A stretch of DNA of 64,000 bases from Anaerolineae bacterium (GTDB lineage Bacteria; Chloroflexota; Anaerolineae; Aggregatilineales; Phototrophicaceae): the NCBI GenBank assembly GCA_022841825.1, contig JALHQT010000003.1:310001-374000 (forward strand), in the 5' to 3' direction. Positions 41,757 through 52,281 of the stretch are shown in pieces. The position numbers and the translations under genes are program-made. Positions within the stretch are counted from its first letter, which is position 1. The number at the start of each line of letters is the position of its first letter. The notes beneath the pieces were generated by a model. It saw only the letters and a program-made list of their open reading frames with translations, was not told the origin of the DNA and made no database searches.

Positions 41757-42731
41757 GTGAGAAAGCGAACGTTCGTGGCAACACTTATTACCGGGGGCGC
41801 AGGATTTATCGGCAGTCATCTGGCGAACCGGCTCGCTTCTGGCGCGGACTCGGTGATCGTCCTGGACAACTTCGACGCCTACTACGACCCCCGCTTAAAG
41901 CGCGCCAATGTCGCTGCTTTCGACCCCAGCATCCTGGTTGTGGAAGGCGATGTCCGGGATGAACTCCTGATCGAGCGCCTGTTCAGGCAACATGAGATCA
42001 CGCGCGTTGCGCACCTTGCGGCGATGTCTGGGGTGCGCAATTCTGTTCAGGAAGGGCGGCTGTACGCCGATGTGAACACCAGCGGCAGCGTAACGCTGAT
42101 GGATGCCGCCCGTCGTCACAACGTCCAGATGTTTGTTCAGGCATCCACCTCATCCGTCTACGGCAATGCCAATCAGATTCCGTTTCAGGAGTCCTATCCA
42201 TCCGATTACCCACTCGCGCCGTATCCCGCGAGCAAACGCGCGGTGGAGATGTTCGCACACAGCTACCATCACCTGTTCGGACTGAACATCACGGTGCTCC
42301 GCTTCTTCAATGTCTACGGTCCAAAAGGACGACCGGACATGATGCCGCTCAAGGCAATTGACGCAATTCTGCATGACAAACCGATCACCCTCTACGATGG
42401 TGGCGATTTGAAGCGTGACTGGACGTATGTGGACGATACAGTGCAGGGTGTGATTGCCGCGTTGGATCGCCCGATGGGGTTCCGGATCATCAATCTCGGT
42501 TACGGCGCGCCTGCTTCGCTGTTGGAATTCATGCAGATCTACGAAAACCTGATCGGCAAGAAGGCAATCATCCGCTCGGAGCCTGCGCCGTTGACCGAGC
42601 CACGCATCACCTACTGCGACAATACCCTGGCGCGGACGCTCCTGGGCTTCGACCCGCAGGTCACCCTGGCGCAGGGCTTGGCGCATACCTGGAACTGGTA
42701 TCGCAGCGAATATGGGATCGATCTCCGCTAG
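41757..42731 (+). CDS. NAD-dependent sugar-nucleotide epimerase (SDR family)
   Basis: A 324-residue extended short-chain dehydrogenase. The NAD motif is ITGGAGFIGSHLANRL, the catalytic Ser/Thr in ASTSSVYGN and the YxxxK pair in YPASKRAVE. RFFNVYGPKGRPDMMPLKAI recalls UDP-glucuronate 4-epimerases. The start is uncertain: GTG 41757 or GTG 41775 both keep the NAD motif. It converges on glmS across 7 bp. It probably supplies a uronic-acid or galactose-type nucleotide sugar for surface polysaccharides. Confidence 0.88.
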   Translation: MRKRTFVATLITGGAGFIGSHLANRLASGADSVIVLDNFDAYYDPRLKRANVAAFDPSILVVEGDVRDELLIERLFRQHEITRVAHLAAMSGVRNSVQEGRLYADVNTSGSVTLMDAARRHNVQMFVQASTSSVYGNANQIPFQESYPSDYPLAPYPASKRAVEMFAHSYHHLFGLNITVLRFFNVYGPKGRPDMMPLKAIDAILHDKPITLYDGGDLKRDWTYVDDTVQGVIAALDRPMGFRIINLGYGAPASLLEFMQIYENLIGKKAIIRSEPAPLTEPRITYCDNTLARTLLGFDPQVTLAQGLAHTWNWYRSEYGIDLR

Positions 42732-42738
42732 ATAATCC

Positions 42739-44586
<1,848 letters not shown>

Positions 44587-44611
44587 AAGTTGTTCTCTGT
44601 CCTTTGCTCGA

Positions 44612-45553
44612 TCAGGGCAGATTCGCCCGGTACCATGCAACCGTTCGTCGCAAGCCCTCGTCGAAATCCACCTCTGGCTCCCAGGCGAGCAGGTGCCGCG
44701 CCAGCGAGCCATCGGCGCGCGAATGCTTGATGTCGCCCGTGCGCGCAGGCAAGTGCTGCGGCGCGATGTTCGTCCCCAGAATGGCGTTGATCTTGGCGAC
44801 CAGCTCCAGCAGGGTGATGCGCTGACCGAGCGCCAGGTTCATCGCCTGTCCGTTGGCGGCGGGGGCAGTTGCCGCAAGCAGGTTGCCCTGGAGGATGTTG
44901 TCGATATAGGTGAAATCGCGCGATTGTTCGCCGTCGCCGAAGATGGTCGGCGCTTCGCCGCGCAGCATCGTCGTCACGAAGCGCGGGATGACCGCCGCGT
45001 ATTCGGACTTGGGGTCCTGGCGCGCGCCGAAGACATTGAAGTAGCGCAGCGCCGCCGTCTCCAAGCCATACGATGCGGTGAAGGCGCGGCAGTAGTATTC
45101 GCCCGCCAGTTTGGAGACGCCGTACGGCGAAAGCGGCGCGGGTGCCATGCTCTCGACCTTGGCATCGCCTTCGATATCGCCATATGCCGACGACGACGCC
45201 GCATAGACGACGCGGCGCACGCCTGTATCGCGCGCCGCCATCAGCACATTCAGCGTACCCGTGATGTTGATCTCGTGGGAGAGGAGCGGGTCGGCGACGC
45301 TGCGCGGCACGGACGGCAGTGCCGCCTGATGAAAGACGACCTCCGCGCCCGCAAACGCCTTGTCGAGCGCGGGTTTGTCGGTGATGCTGATCTCGCAGAC
45401 TTCGAGATCACCCGTGACCTCGTGCAGGTTCTCGCGTTTGCCCGTCATGAAATTATCGACCACGCGCACATGCCTGCCGTCGGCGAGGAGCCTTCTGACG
45501 AGATGACTGCCGATAAAGCCCGCCCCGCCCGTGACCACCACTGTTGCTGCCAT
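44612..45553 (-). CDS. UDP-glucose 4-epimerase-like SDR enzyme
   Basis: A 313-residue extended SDR with VVVTGGAGFIGSHLVRRLL, the catalytic AASSSAYGD and YGVSKLAGEYY motifs and RYFNVFGARQDPKSEYA. The last segment is characteristic of the WbpP/Gne-like UDP-GlcNAc/UDP-Glc epimerase branch. It is followed by glmS after 26 bp, and both fit supply of amino sugars for envelope glycans. The exact sugar is uncertain. Confidence 0.9.
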   Translation of the reverse strand: MAATVVVTGGAGFIGSHLVRRLLADGRHVRVVDNFMTGKRENLHEVTGDLEVCEISITDKPALDKAFAGAEVVFHQAALPSVPRSVADPLLSHEINITGTLNVLMAARDTGVRRVVYAASSSAYGDIEGDAKVESMAPAPLSPYGVSKLAGEYYCRAFTASYGLETAALRYFNVFGARQDPKSEYAAVIPRFVTTMLRGEAPTIFGDGEQSRDFTYIDNILQGNLLAATAPAANGQAMNLALGQRITLLELVAKINAILGTNIAPQHLPARTGDIKHSRADGSLARHLLAWEPEVDFDEGLRRTVAWYRANLP

Positions 45554-45588
45554 GCCGCTGCACCCTCAATGTCTGGAAATAGTGAGGG

Positions 45589-46113
45589 TTATTCTACCAC
45601 AACGAGGGTGGTGTTCTCCTTGCCTGTCCACACCCAGACGACGACTGCCAGCACGGCGGGCAGCAGCCACAGCACGAGCCGCCCACCGAACATGAATGCG
45701 AACGTGCACACGACCAGCCCGACGATGAAACCGTTGTTCTCCCAGAAGAACAGCATCCGTGCCGACAGGCGCGCACCCATCCGGGCGAAGAAGACGCCGG
45801 GGTAGACGCCCGCCGCGCCGATTAGCACAGCATAGAGCGGCACAAGCTGGGTATTGAACGGGAAGGCGAGCACCCCCAGCCCGCACAGCGCATACGCCGC
45901 CAGCATGATGACCTGAAGCAGGTACAGCGTCAGCGGGATGCGCGCGGCAAAGGCGCTGCCGAGCGCGCCGCCGGACAGCCAGCACAGCGTGATCAGCAGG
46001 TAGGTGCCAAAGCCGGACGAGAGCGTGAAGGTGAGCTGAAAGAACAGCCCGGTTTGCAGCACGCCGAGCAGCAGCCCGACGGCGAAAGGCAGGTGTCGTT
46101 TTTCGATCATCAT
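45589..46113 (-). CDS. Small polytopic membrane protein, spermidine-synthase-associated
   Basis: A 174-residue protein with five or six predicted helices and no recognised catalytic motif. ATG 46113 overlaps the stop of the spermidine-synthase-like gene by 4 bp. The helices (LPFAVGLLLGVLQTGLFF, then LVPLYAVLIGAAGVYPGVFF) resemble the second membrane half found in larger spermine/spermidine synthase-like membrane proteins, so the two genes may be a split version of one protein. Confidence 0.65.
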   Translation of the reverse strand: MMIEKRHLPFAVGLLLGVLQTGLFFQLTFTLSSGFGTYLLITLCWLSGGALGSAFAARIPLTLYLLQVIMLAAYALCGLGVLAFPFNTQLVPLYAVLIGAAGVYPGVFFARMGARLSARMLFFWENNGFIVGLVVCTFAFMFGGRLVLWLLPAVLAVVVWVWTGKENTTLVVVE

Positions 46114-47603
46114 CCGTCCAGCCGCCCGGCGATCCATGACGCGCTGATACTGAGCACAAGATCCATCGAGTCGAGCGTGATCGGTGGCGCATCGCCCACC
46201 AACGCTTCGACCGCCGGGCGGCTGTAGATCGTGTAGGACTGCTCGCCATTGGCATCCAGCGCCGCGTGCAGCGCGGTCAGGTCGAAAGGCAGCGCATCGC
46301 CGGCGAAGGCGAAGCTGAGACGCGCATCATGGGAGGTGACGACGTAGATCTCGTCGAAGACTTCCAGCAGCGAGCGGGTGATGCGGCGGGCGGTCAGGCT
46401 GTTCTCGGTCAGGCGCGTCGTCAGGTTGACGACCAGCACGCCTTCCGGTGTCAGCCGTTCGGCGATCTGCTCATAAAAGGGCTGCGCGTAGAGCGTCGCC
46501 GTCTGGATCGAGAATGCGGCAGGGACGTCGGTCGCGATCAGGTCATAACGCGCGTCGGTGTTGGCGATGTAGTGCTTGGCGTCGTTGATGATGACCGCGC
46601 GATTCGCCAGCCTGCTCATGTGGTTCGCGTCGTCCAGGTAGGTCGTGCTGGCAGCGACCACTGCCGGATCAAGTTCGACGGTCGTCACGCTGCCGCCCCG
46701 TTCGGCGATGAAGCGTTCCATTTCCATCGAGCCAGCGCCGATGACCAGGCTCGCTTCCGGCTGGAACAGGTCGGCGGGAACCGACCCCATGATGACGTTC
46801 AGGCGGCTCCAGCGGTTCGTCCCGTAATGCAGCAGCCCGTCGAGGTAGAGGTAGCGCCCGCCGTCCGGGGCTTGCAGCACATCGACCTTCTGATAGGCGC
46901 TGTAGCCCGTCGTCAGCGTCTCCAAGCCTGCGGGCAGGTCGTGGATTGCTTCGTACCAGCGCGCGTTGCTCCAGCGGTTGAGCGCCGGGAAGACCGCCAG
47001 CCACGCCGCGCACAGGGCTGCTATCGCCAGCAGCCTGAGCCTGCCGACGCCGAGCAGCGCCAGGATGACCAGCAGCGCGGCGGCGTACAGGACGTAAACG
47101 GCGGGCAGCCCGATGCCACCCAGCGCGACCAGGACCAGCACGCCGAGCGCGGAGCCTGCCAGCTCGACGGCGTAGAGCGTCGAGAGGGGAACCGCCTGCT
47201 GGTCGGCGTAACGGGGCAGAAAGATGCTGTAAAACGCCGAGACGAGGAACGGCGTCGCCAACGGCAGCAGCAGGAAGACCGCCCAGTATGCCTGGAGCGC
47301 TGCCAGTCCTGCCGCCGCCAATCGAAACCAGATCGGCAGGCTGAGGTGGAGCGCCAGCGTGATGACGCCGAACGCTCCCAACGCGCGCGCCGGGATGCGG
47401 CTCGACACGAGATAGCCCAGGGACAGCCCCAGGAAATACATCACTGTGACGAGCAGTACCACCAGCTCCGTGCCCATCAGGAGGGCGGTCAGTTCTCGAA
47501 CCAGCACCCACTGTACCAGGATGAGATTCAGACCGCCCAGGAAGACGATGGCGAGCGGTTTAGCCCATGCCGCTGTTGTCGTCGCCGCCGTCGTCGTCGC
47601 CAC
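46110..47603 (-). CDS. Membrane-embedded spermidine-synthase-like methyltransferase-fold protein
   Basis: An approximately 497-residue protein. Residues 1-210 hold about seven helices (LAIVFLGGLNLILVQWVLV and on). Residues 215-470 form an aminopropyltransferase-like Rossmann domain with VIGAGSMEMERFIAERG, TTVELDPAVVAAS and ATDVPAAFSIQTATLYAQ. The nucleotide-binding motif is GAGSMEME. A role in polyamine synthesis is not assured in such membrane fusions. The start is uncertain: the helix needs codons overlapping the Asp/Asn-rich tail of the upstream gene in another frame. GTG 47603 or ATG 47639 are candidates. Confidence 0.75.
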   Translation of the reverse strand: MATTTAATTTAAWAKPLAIVFLGGLNLILVQWVLVRELTALLMGTELVVLLVTVMYFLGLSLGYLVSSRIPARALGAFGVITLALHLSLPIWFRLAAAGLAALQAYWAVFLLLPLATPFLVSAFYSIFLPRYADQQAVPLSTLYAVELAGSALGVLVLVALGGIGLPAVYVLYAAALLVILALLGVGRLRLLAIAALCAAWLAVFPALNRWSNARWYEAIHDLPAGLETLTTGYSAYQKVDVLQAPDGGRYLYLDGLLHYGTNRWSRLNVIMGSVPADLFQPEASLVIGAGSMEMERFIAERGGSVTTVELDPAVVAASTTYLDDANHMSRLANRAVIINDAKHYIANTDARYDLIATDVPAAFSIQTATLYAQPFYEQIAERLTPEGVLVVNLTTRLTENSLTARRITRSLLEVFDEIYVVTSHDARLSFAFAGDALPFDLTALHAALDANGEQSYTIYSRPAVEALVGDAPPITLDSMDLVLSISASWIAGRLDG

Positions 47604-48768
47604 CCATGCCGTCGTCGCCGCTGTTGGAGTTGTCGTCATTGCTGTTGCCATTGCCGTTGCTGCCATCGTCGTTCGAGTTGTCGTCGTTGCTGTTACCATT
47701 GTCGTTCCCGTTGCCATTGTCATCATCGCCGCTGCCGGGCTGGTCGATCACGAGGATCGTGCCGGTCTGCGCGTCGATGATCAACTCGATCCGACCCGCG
47801 ATCTGAATCTCCCAGACTAGCGTGCCGCCAAAGCGCGTGGTCAGTTCGATGCTGCGGATTTGCGCGTTGGGATACACACGCAGGACTTCGGCAATCGCCT
47901 GCTCGACGGTGAAGGCAACGTTGGCGTTGCTATTGGCGTTACCGTTGGCATTCGTGTTGGCGTTCGTGTTGCCATTGCTGTTGGCGTTGCTGTTGCTGTT
48001 GGCATTCAGGTTGGCGTTCGCGTTCGCGTTGCCGTTGGCATTGTCGTCGCCGTCGTCATCGTCGCCGAATGCCAGCTCGATTTCGCGCGCGACCAGGACG
48101 CCGTTGACATTGCTGACATGCGCTTTGACGAGCGCCCCGACGACCAGTGGACTCTTCAGCTCCGCGTTGACGAAGCTGATGGTTTGACCGGCGATGGTCA
48201 GCGTGCCGCCGCTGATGCTTTCCAGCGTCCCGACGATCTCGAACTCGCCCATGACCGGCGGCTGCGTGCCTGCCGCGCCTGCCTGGACGGCTTCGACTTC
48301 GCGGGCGCGCCAGGTGTTGAGACCCGTCGCGTTGGCATGGATGCGCACCTGCTGCCCGACCGCCAGCGTGCCAGTGACTTGCGCGCCTGTCACGTCGATG
48401 GTCTGTCCGTTGATGACCAGGATCGTGCCGTTGATGCTTTCGAGGATGCCGCTCAGTTCGCCTTCGCCGGGCTGCTCGCCGGGCGCTGCGGGGTTGACCT
48501 GGCGTGCGGTGATGCTGCCATCTTCGTTCAGTGACCCTTCGACCCTGACCAGCGCGCCGATGACGAGCTGCGCATTCAACTGCGCCTGGCTGGTATTGAT
48601 CTCCTGCTGATTCACGGTGATGGTGTTGACGCTCATCGCTTCGATCATGCCGACAAGCTCGACCGACTGCGCGACCTGGGCGGAGACGCCCGGCAGCATC
48701 GTCAGCAGCGCCAGGGTGAAGACCACGAGGATGAGGCTGGAAAGGCGGGACAATCGTTGGTTGAACAT
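47560..48768 (-). CDS. Secreted DUF5666/PepSY-like protein with Asn- and Asp-rich segments
   Basis: A 402-residue exported protein with a signal peptide (SLILVVFTLALLTMLPGVSA). Three DUF5666-like beta repeats span about residues 35-100, 104-170 and 174-233 (each with ITVNQQEI, LVINGQTIDV or LTIAGQTISF, then VVGALVKAHV-type strands). Residues 239-284 are almost only Asn alternating with Ala, Ser, Gly or Thr. A PepSY-like module follows (VYPNAQIRSIELTTRFGG to GTILVID), then a 60-residue Asp/Asn/Gly tail. It is preceded by a probable ECF promoter at 48826-48861. Metal or surface binding is plausible but unproven. Confidence 0.8.
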   Translation of the reverse strand: MFNQRLSRLSSLILVVFTLALLTMLPGVSAQVAQSVELVGMIEAMSVNTITVNQQEINTSQAQLNAQLVIGALVRVEGSLNEDGSITARQVNPAAPGEQPGEGELSGILESINGTILVINGQTIDVTGAQVTGTLAVGQQVRIHANATGLNTWRAREVEAVQAGAAGTQPPVMGEFEIVGTLESISGGTLTIAGQTISFVNAELKSPLVVGALVKAHVSNVNGVLVAREIELAFGDDDDGDDNANGNANANANLNANSNSNANSNGNTNANTNANGNANSNANVAFTVEQAIAEVLRVYPNAQIRSIELTTRFGGTLVWEIQIAGRIELIIDAQTGTILVIDQPGSGDDDNGNGNDNGNSNDDNSNDDGSNGNGNSNDDNSNSGDDGMGGDDDGGDDNSGMG

Positions 48769-48825
48769 CTTGCTCTACTCCGTACGTATTTGCCTGACAG
48801 GCACTCAATTGCCTGTGATGTCCTA

Positions 48826-48861
48826 ACAGTCCTGGGACGCGCGCAAAAGTTTCGCAGGTGG
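48826..48861 (-). promoter_or_regulatory. Probable ECF-sigma promoter for the DUF5666/PepSY gene
   Basis: On the minus strand, CTGCGAAACTTTT is followed by GACTGT at a 17-nt distance from GAAAC. The 36-nt block is identical at 29 positions with 52025-52060. The last base lies 58 nt ahead of the gene. The GAAAC-N17 layout is that of ECF-type promoters. Confidence 0.65.
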
Positions 48862-48879
48862 ATGAGTTCTCATCTTTCG

Positions 48880-49848
48880 TTAATCACCTGACCCCATGCC
48901 GCTGTTGTCGTCATTGCCGTTGTCATCGTTACTGTTGCCGTTGTCGTTTGAGTTCTGGTTTTCGTTCTCGTTGCTATTGCCGCTGCTGCCCGAGCTGCCG
49001 CTGTCTCCGCTGCCTGCTGTGTTTTCGTTTGCGTTGGCGTCGCCGCTCGTTTCTGCGCCCGTCCCGCCACGGTCAATCGTCAGGATGGTGCCGCACGCCA
49101 CATCGACGTTGACCGTGATTTGCCCGGAGATGCGCACCTCCCACACCAGCGTGCCTCCGAATTTCGTCGTCTGGAGGATGCTGAGGATGGTCGCGTTGGG
49201 GAAGACCTCCAGCACCTTCGTGACTGCCTGCGCGGCGGTCAGAGGCGCGCCGCAGCCCGGCGCGAAGGTCGCGCTTGGGGTCGGCGTGATCGACGAAGTC
49301 GGGCTGGCGGTGGGCGAGGGCGTCGGACTGGCGGTTTGGGTCGCCGTCGGCGTCAGCGTTGCGCTGGGTGAAGGCGTCTGGCTGGCGGTCATGGTGAGCG
49401 AGGGGATGACGGTTGTGGTCGGGCTGCTGGTCGACGTAAGCGATGCGGTGGCGGTGGGCGGGGGAGTAGGCGACGGCGTTTCGGTCGATGCAATCGGCGT
49501 GATCGCATCGACCTGCGGCGGCAGCTCCGGGCGCGTCAGGGCGAACCACGCCGCCGAAAGCATGAGCATCAGAATGACGACGGCGGCGAGGAGCTGGGTG
49601 CCGGGCGCGATGCGGCGGCGCGGTCGGGTGGCAATGCGGCGCTGTACCGCTTCCCAGACGAGCGCCTGATCCTGGTAGATTTCGCGCGGCGGCACTTGCA
49701 GGTCGCGGAACGTGGTGACCGTCTCCAGCATCGGCTGGAGCTGGTCGGCATACGCCGGGTACAGCAGCAGGCAGCGTTCGATAGTGTCGCCTGCCGCCAG
49801 ACGCTGGACGCAGTCTTCGAAGATCTCGATGAGGGATAATTGTGCCAT
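48880..49848 (-). CDS. Probable anti-sigma/sensor membrane protein with PepSY-like module
   Basis: A 322-residue single-pass protein. The N-terminal 80 residues are cytoplasmic and helical (SLIEIFEDCVQRLAAGDTIE), followed by a helix near 85-105 (LLAAVVILMLMLSAAWFAL). A Ser/Thr/Pro-rich stalk follows, then a PepSY-like module from about residue 204 (VFPNATILSILQTTKFGG) and an Asn/Asp/Ser tail ending NDDNSGMGSGD. ATG 49848 follows the sigma stop by 1 bp behind GAGGTGGG. Position and topology suggest an anti-sigma factor, though no zinc HxxxCxxC motif is present. Confidence 0.72.
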   Translation of the reverse strand: MAQLSLIEIFEDCVQRLAAGDTIERCLLLYPAYADQLQPMLETVTTFRDLQVPPREIYQDQALVWEAVQRRIATRPRRRIAPGTQLLAAVVILMLMLSAAWFALTRPELPPQVDAITPIASTETPSPTPPPTATASLTSTSSPTTTVIPSLTMTASQTPSPSATLTPTATQTASPTPSPTASPTSSITPTPSATFAPGCGAPLTAAQAVTKVLEVFPNATILSILQTTKFGGTLVWEVRISGQITVNVDVACGTILTIDRGGTGAETSGDANANENTAGSGDSGSSGSSGNSNENENQNSNDNGNSNDDNGNDDNSGMGSGD

Positions 49849-49849
49849 G

Positions 49850-50422
49850 TTATTCGCCCACCTCACCCATATCCAGGATCGTCCGCAGCGCTTCGACCGC
49901 TCGGAACTGAAGCGATTTGATCGCGCTGGTACTCTTGTTCATCAGATCGGCGGTTTCCTGCAAGTTGAGGTTCTGTCCAAAGCGTAGGATGAGGACTTCC
50001 TGCTGTTCGGCAGAGAGCAGCCGCAGCGCGCCGCGCAGCTTTTCCAGCCGGAAGGTTCTGAAGACTGCGAGTTCCGGATCGTCGTCCATTGATCCCGGCA
50101 GCCATTCTTCCAGTGTCGTCGTCGGGAACTGTCTCGTCTTTCCGTAGTGGTCGTAGATCTTGTTGCGCGCCACGCGGAACAGCCACGCGCGCAGGCTGGT
50201 ATGGGGGGCATGCCTGCCGCGCGCTGCCGCGAAGAAATCGACGAAGACATCTGCCGCGATGTCGCGCGCCTGCTCGCGGTCGTTGACGCGCAGGCGGATG
50301 AACGCATAAATCGGCGGGAAGTACTGCTCGTAGATCGTGCGCAGTGCATCCGGCTGATTGCGATTGGCGTCCGCGAGCAGCATCTGCTCGGCGGCGGGTT
50401 CTGGAAGGACGATGACGATCAA
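49850..50422 (-). CDS. ECF-type RNA polymerase sigma factor
   Basis: A 190-residue sigma-70 family protein. Region 2 spans LRTIYEQYFPPIYAFIRLRV to ARDIAADVFVDFFAAARG and SLRAWLFRVARNKIYDH. Region 4 spans LLSAEQQEVLILRFGQNLNL and ETADLMNKSTSAIKSLQFRA, with the helix-turn-helix. It is short, as expected for group 4 factors. It is encoded between a GT-C transferase gene (3-bp gap) and the putative anti-sigma gene. Probable targets are the two matching sites at 48826 and 52025, the second upstream of its own operon. Confidence 0.93.
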   Translation of the reverse strand: MIVIVLPEPAAEQMLLADANRNQPDALRTIYEQYFPPIYAFIRLRVNDREQARDIAADVFVDFFAAARGRHAPHTSLRAWLFRVARNKIYDHYGKTRQFPTTTLEEWLPGSMDDDPELAVFRTFRLEKLRGALRLLSAEQQEVLILRFGQNLNLQETADLMNKSTSAIKSLQFRAVEALRTILDMGEVGE

Positions 50423-50425
50423 CGT

Positions 50426-51982
50426 TCAGCGCTCCGTTTGCAATGCCCTGATCTGCCAGACCAGACTGTTCGCATCCCGATAGACCAGCTCCATAGAGGG
50501 GTCGCCTTCGGCGCGGTTGGCGAAGGCATCGTGGCGCGTATCGCTCACGACGTAGGATGCGTCGAAGGTCTCCCGGATCAGGACGGAAGGACGTTCGACG
50601 ATCCCCTGGGTGATCGACACCCACAGGTTCCAAAGATTGGGATCGGCAACTTGCAGATAGGTGGGGTCGAGACCGACCAGATAGGTGTTGCGTGTATTGT
50701 AGAAGTAAAGATACGGGAAGTCATCCCAATCAGTCTGGAAGACCATCGCGCCCGGTTCCGTGTTCTCGCGCAGCCATGCTGCCGCGCCCGCCATGTAGTC
50801 GGATGGCGCGCCCTGCGCCTCGGAATAGACCTCGCGTGTGGTCGCCCAGACGAGCGCCAGAACGGGCAGCGCGAGGATGACGGGCGCGAAGCGCAGGATG
50901 AGCCGCCGCTGTAGAGCGCCGGGCAGCAGACCCCGCCAGTCGATGCCGCCTCTGCCGAGCGCCGCCGCGCCGAACAGCAGCGCGAAGATCGGCGCATACT
51001 CGATGAAGCGACGCGACTCGAATGTCATGTAGAGCGTGATGAGGGCGGCGAACAGCAGCATCGTCTCGACGCGGTCGCGCCCGGTCTTGCGCAGGCTGGG
51101 CGCGACGATGCCGCCCACCAGCGCCAACAGCGCGCCGAGCGAGTTGTTGAGCAGCGCTTCGGTGGTGTAGGGGTACCACTCGCTACCGACACGCACACTG
51201 GCGGCGACATCGACTTTCTCGCCGAGGTGTTCGAGGATGAAGGCGATGTTCTGCGGGAAGTACGGATTGACGATCAACCCGGCGGCAGTGCCGATGAGCG
51301 CGAACAGCAGCGGCTGCGGGACGAAGCGCCGCTCTGTCAGCCAGGTGGCGGCGACGTATAAGCCGCAGAAGACGGGCAGCAGGATGAAGCCGTTGTAGAG
51401 CCATGTGAAGGCGAAGGCGACCGCCATCATCCAGCGATAGCGCCCTTTGAAGAGCAGATAGAGCGCGATCAGCAGTGCCAGGACTGCCGCGCCCTGCGTG
51501 CGCACCATCAGTATCCGATAGAGAAACGGCGTCGAGATGCCGAGCAGCGCGACCAGCCACAACCAGGCGGGGCGAATCTGGAGCGTGCGCAGTAGCAGCC
51601 AGAACGCGGCGAAGATGCCGCCAACGACCAGCGCCTGCGCGAACTTGGCACCGTCAATGCCGCCCCAATAGGCGAAGGGCGCGACGTACAGGTGATAGAG
51701 CAGATGGTGATCGACGAATTTGTCAGCGCTGAGGATGGTCATCGGCAGGACGGGGAAGGCGACGCGCAGGCTGCCCTGTTCAATGATTTCGGCGGACAGG
51801 CGGGCATGGTAGTAGTCGTCATTGCTGACGAAACCGGGCGTCGCCGCCAGCAGGAGCGCCGCCGCCAGCGCGCCGACGAGGAATGCCAGCGCTGCGCCTC
51901 CCCAGTTCGTCCAGCGACTGAACGCGCGGATCTGCGCGTCGCCTTGTGTCTGTTCGTTCATCGTGACTACTGCTTGTGCCAT
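50426..51982 (-). CDS. GT-C membrane glycosyltransferase (STT3/PMT-like)
   Basis: A 518-residue protein with about 11 predicted helices. The first external loop begins GFVSNDDYYHARLSAEIIEQG, the acidic Asp-Asp motif (residues 55-56) of GT-C enzymes that use lipid-linked sugars. The C-terminal soluble part contains FQTDWDDFPYLYFYNTRNTY. ATG 51982 has GGAGG 7 nt ahead; a longer frame to 52012 is less likely. Joint transcription with an ECF sigma factor suggests envelope glycosylation under stress control. Donor and acceptor are unknown. Confidence 0.82.
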   Translation of the reverse strand: MAQAVVTMNEQTQGDAQIRAFSRWTNWGGAALAFLVGALAAALLLAATPGFVSNDDYYHARLSAEIIEQGSLRVAFPVLPMTILSADKFVDHHLLYHLYVAPFAYWGGIDGAKFAQALVVGGIFAAFWLLLRTLQIRPAWLWLVALLGISTPFLYRILMVRTQGAAVLALLIALYLLFKGRYRWMMAVAFAFTWLYNGFILLPVFCGLYVAATWLTERRFVPQPLLFALIGTAAGLIVNPYFPQNIAFILEHLGEKVDVAASVRVGSEWYPYTTEALLNNSLGALLALVGGIVAPSLRKTGRDRVETMLLFAALITLYMTFESRRFIEYAPIFALLFGAAALGRGGIDWRGLLPGALQRRLILRFAPVILALPVLALVWATTREVYSEAQGAPSDYMAGAAAWLRENTEPGAMVFQTDWDDFPYLYFYNTRNTYLVGLDPTYLQVADPNLWNLWVSITQGIVERPSVLIRETFDASYVVSDTRHDAFANRAEGDPSMELVYRDANSLVWQIRALQTER

Positions 51983-52024
51983 GCTGCCGCCTCCGTGATC
52001 GCCAGTCTGCATCCGAATTACGAT

Positions 52025-52060
52025 ACAGTCTGGCGACAGGCGAAAAAGTTTCGCAGATGG
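52025..52060 (-). promoter_or_regulatory. Probable ECF-sigma promoter of the GT-C/sigma/anti-sigma operon
   Basis: The minus-strand reading is CTGCGAAACTTTT, then GACTGT with 17 nt between GAAAC and GACTGT. The end of the block is 43 nt ahead of ATG 51982. Its near copy at 48826-48861 has the same length and spacing. The site would make the sigma factor activate its own operon. Confidence 0.65.
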
Positions 52061-52281
52061 CAGCGCTTACCTTCCATTGTACTCCTCGTCCGTGACCGGG
52101 CGTATTTCAGGCTGCAAGCTGGGGCGTAAACCGAAGAAGAAGACGGACGACGTAAGAACGTCTTTTCGTCTTATCATTTACTCATCTTTTCTCATTCCTG
52201 GGCTGTCGATCCTGACGACTTCCATTCGTTGTATAGGTAGAGTTGCGCAAAAGGCGCACGCTAATCTGAGGAGAGCTGAAG

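Noticed and set aside
44587-44611. glmS ribozyme upstream of glmS
   Set aside because: Only 25 bp separate glmS from the upstream epimerase gene, too short for the ribozyme fold.
47930-48050. Periodic GTTGGC/GTTGCT-rich stretch resembling a CRISPR or tandem repeat
   Set aside because: It is low-complexity coding DNA for the Asn-rich segment of the secreted protein. Units are short and not separated by unique spacers.
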